A DNA stretch of 64,000 nucleotides, taken from positions 87,006,546 to 87,070,545 of the forward strand of contig NC_044573.1 of assembly GCF_901933205.1 (NCBI RefSeq), given 5' to 3'. This stretch comes from Camarhynchus parvulus. Its lineage: Eukaryota > Chordata > Aves > Passeriformes > Thraupidae. The position numbers and the translations under genes were made by a program. Below are positions 62,298 to 64,000 of this stretch, piece by piece; within the stretch, counting starts at the first letter, position 1, and every line of letters starts with the position of its first letter. The notes below the pieces were generated by a model. The model was not told the DNA's origin and did not search any database. It saw only the letters and a program-made list of their open reading frames with translations.

Positions 62298-62370
62298 TTC
62301 TGGTCTTGCCCTTCTATTCAGTGAAGAGAAGGGCAAGACCAGAACAGTGAAGAGAAGGGCAAGAAGAGAA
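62298..62370. repeat. Foldback hairpin joined to a tandem duplication
   Basis: An 18-bp perfect inverted repeat (62298-62315 with 62327-62344, 11-base loop) is followed at once by a second copy of its right-hand part: 26-base units at 62319-62344 and 62345-62370 differ at two adjacent positions. The combination of inverted and direct copies points to template switching during replication or repair. Confidence 0.9.
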
Positions 62371-63724
62371 CAGAGCTGTGTGGGTCTATTCCTTTTCCTG
62401 AAAATGTAGCACCAGCAGCATTGGTCTTATTCTTGTCTGGTGTGATTTGGTTCAGTCTTGTTGGAGTATGGATGATGCTTCTTAGTCCTTACATTTGTGA
62501 TGACTTTTCTGCAAGGTGTTTCAGACTCAACACCTCTGTCTCTTTTTCTCTCCCTTTGAATCAGTAAAAAACCTGAGATTCAGTGATGAACAATATTATA
62601 TTTTTTAATTCACATTTACAACTAAGTAGTCTTCTGTATGGAAGAGAAAGAGGATTTTGTTCATAAATCTTCATTAAATGTCTGTGCAGACAGTTTTTCT
62701 TATCTGAAGTCTGAGTCCAAATTCAGGGCATGTTCTCTTCTTTTTTGAAACATACAGTTGAAAAAATGGATGGACCATATATTCTGTTGTTATTTTGTGA
62801 ATTCCATATAGGAAACTAGGAATCAGGGATTACTAGAATAATTTTTAGTCTTTCCTGCAGCATCTTTTCATGTAGGTTGTTTCTTACTCAATATTCATCT
62901 TGACATCACATCCATCAGTGAAGCTCAAATAATTCCTTTCCTGTGCTTTCCCATTAGTCTTTTCCAGTTTCATTCATTTTATGGCTGTACTACATTTGTC
63001 CTCAGTAATTAATTGGTTTGTTTTTTGTTTTTTCTTCTTTTTCCTCTACCTAAGCTTCTTTGATTAACTTTGTCCCTGGTCTGACTTACAATTCATTTGC
63101 ATAGAGAGATGAAGAGTAGTTACAGATTCAAACGTTTTTTTTCCAGGTGATTTTTCAGAAACTAATGAGTAATTTTATTTTTTTCTGCTACTGACAGATA
63201 TTTTATTTGATATGGGGTGAGATGGTGGAGGTTCTATGCTCTGGAGGAGCCTCTTTTTCACTCTTCTGCTAATAATGAAGAATCATTTTGCTGCAGGAGG
63301 ATATTGAAAGCTGTTTGGCAGGACCTGTTTATTACCTGATAATCCTCTTAATATTTTTAATGAATTGAGGGAAAGGGAAAATTAAACCACTGATTGATTT
63401 TACTTTCCTTCTGTGAAATCTGCTCCCAGATATGCATGTTTAAATACACAGTAGAAGCTGCTCTTGAGACCTGCTTGCAGCCTTTTTTTTCTCACTAGTG
63501 TTACCAAAATCATCAAAAATTTTCCAGTACTTCCACATCTAAGGCAAATTTGGTTATTGAATAGGCACTCACAGCATGGTGTTGTGTCTGTGGAAGAACT
63601 TCTGTGATAAGGACCAGACTCCAGTCAAGTCTTGAGTGGTCATTGAGTCATATTCGAAGTCAGAATAGAAGCAAACTTGAAAACTACTTGGCATTTGTAC
63701 AGCGCATATGTGGTCAATACAAAC

Positions 63725-63990
63725 TGACAATCTGTCACAAGTGGAATCATCCAGGGATCAGTTCTGGGCCCAATGCTGTTTAATATCCTCATAAGTCATC
63801 TGGATGAGAGGATCAAGTGTACCCTGACAAAGGTTGCTGGTGATACCAGATGGAGTGAATAAATGGGCACTTTGGAAGGTCATTTAACTGGATAGCACTG
63901 GTGGCTATCCTAAAACTGCAGCCACTGGATGTTTTAAATGTTCCTGAGTGTCCTGTAAACTCTTGGACAAAAGAGGAGATCCATTTGTAA
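63725..63990 (+). mobile_element. CR1 LINE ORF2 reverse-transcriptase fragment, inactive
   Basis: From 63743 one frame reads GIIQGSVLGPMLFNILISHLDERIKCTL and then TKVAGDTRW. This is the CR1 reverse-transcriptase segment around the QGSVLGP motif and the following catalytic box. In active CR1 that box reads F-A-D-D-T; here it is V-A-G-D-T, so the first catalytic aspartate is replaced by glycine. The sequence after about 63855 is degraded and an in-frame stop follows. The fragment is truncated on both sides, with the right end at or beyond the window edge. Confidence 0.85.
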
Positions 63991-64000
63991 ATGAGTGATT

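Larger units (their letters stand above)
60312..64000 (+). other. FAM83B: FAM83B intron 3, incomplete
   Basis: It starts at the GTAAGG donor and continues past the window edge. It is AT-rich and contains the local duplications and the CR1 fragment listed separately. I found no exon that continues the FAM83B reading frame and no other gene. Confidence 0.75.

Noticed and set aside
60312..64000. Search for FAM83B exon 4 (the segment with the HxK-like motif)
   Set aside because: I read the remaining 3.7 kb in the + frames and found no segment continuing the conserved protein, so exon 4 probably lies beyond the window.

Overview
The window is vertebrate nuclear DNA, most likely from a bird. It is mostly AT-rich non-coding sequence with one sharp CpG island, two coding exons with consensus splice sites, and sparse interspersed repeats of avian type: several CR1 LINE 3' fragments and two ERVL-like solo LTRs. 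There is no operon-like or dense coding organisation. I cannot name the species.

The one gene I can identify is FAM83B, on the + strand and only partly contained. Its putative promoter is the CpG island at about 23860-24570. An untranslated exon 1 probably ends at a GTAAGT donor after 24282. Exon 2 (28836-29339) carries a short 5' UTR and codons 1-148. Exon 3 (60147-60311) carries codons 149-203. Both encode the start of the DUF1669 (pseudo-phospholipase-D-like) domain that defines the FAM83 family. Exon 4 and the rest of the protein are not visible and should lie beyond 64000. Introns of about 4.6 kb and 30.8 kb, plus at least 3.7 kb of a third, fill most of the right-hand 40 kb.

Layout: 1-23.4 kb is intergenic, AT-rich sequence with an LTR (about 4.3-5.0 kb), a MIR-like remnant (13.0 kb) and CR1 pieces (17.7, 19.5-20.2 and 20.7 kb). 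A compact foldback/duplication lies at 23.34-23.45 kb, just before the promoter. The promoter island and intron 1 follow, then exon 2, then the large intron 2 with CR1 copies (43.3, 52.6 and 55.1 kb), CA microsatellites, a polypurine tract and a solo LTR with an intact 5-bp target-site duplication (59.27-59.90 kb). Exon 3 follows, and then the start of intron 3 with local tandem and foldback duplications and a CR1 reverse-transcriptase fragment at the right edge.

I see no undescribed gene system here. The items most worth a second look are the upstream ORFs in the FAM83B leader, the frame-neutral exon 3, the precisely bounded solo LTR, and a set of small foldback or tandem duplications that look like template-switch or slippage products.
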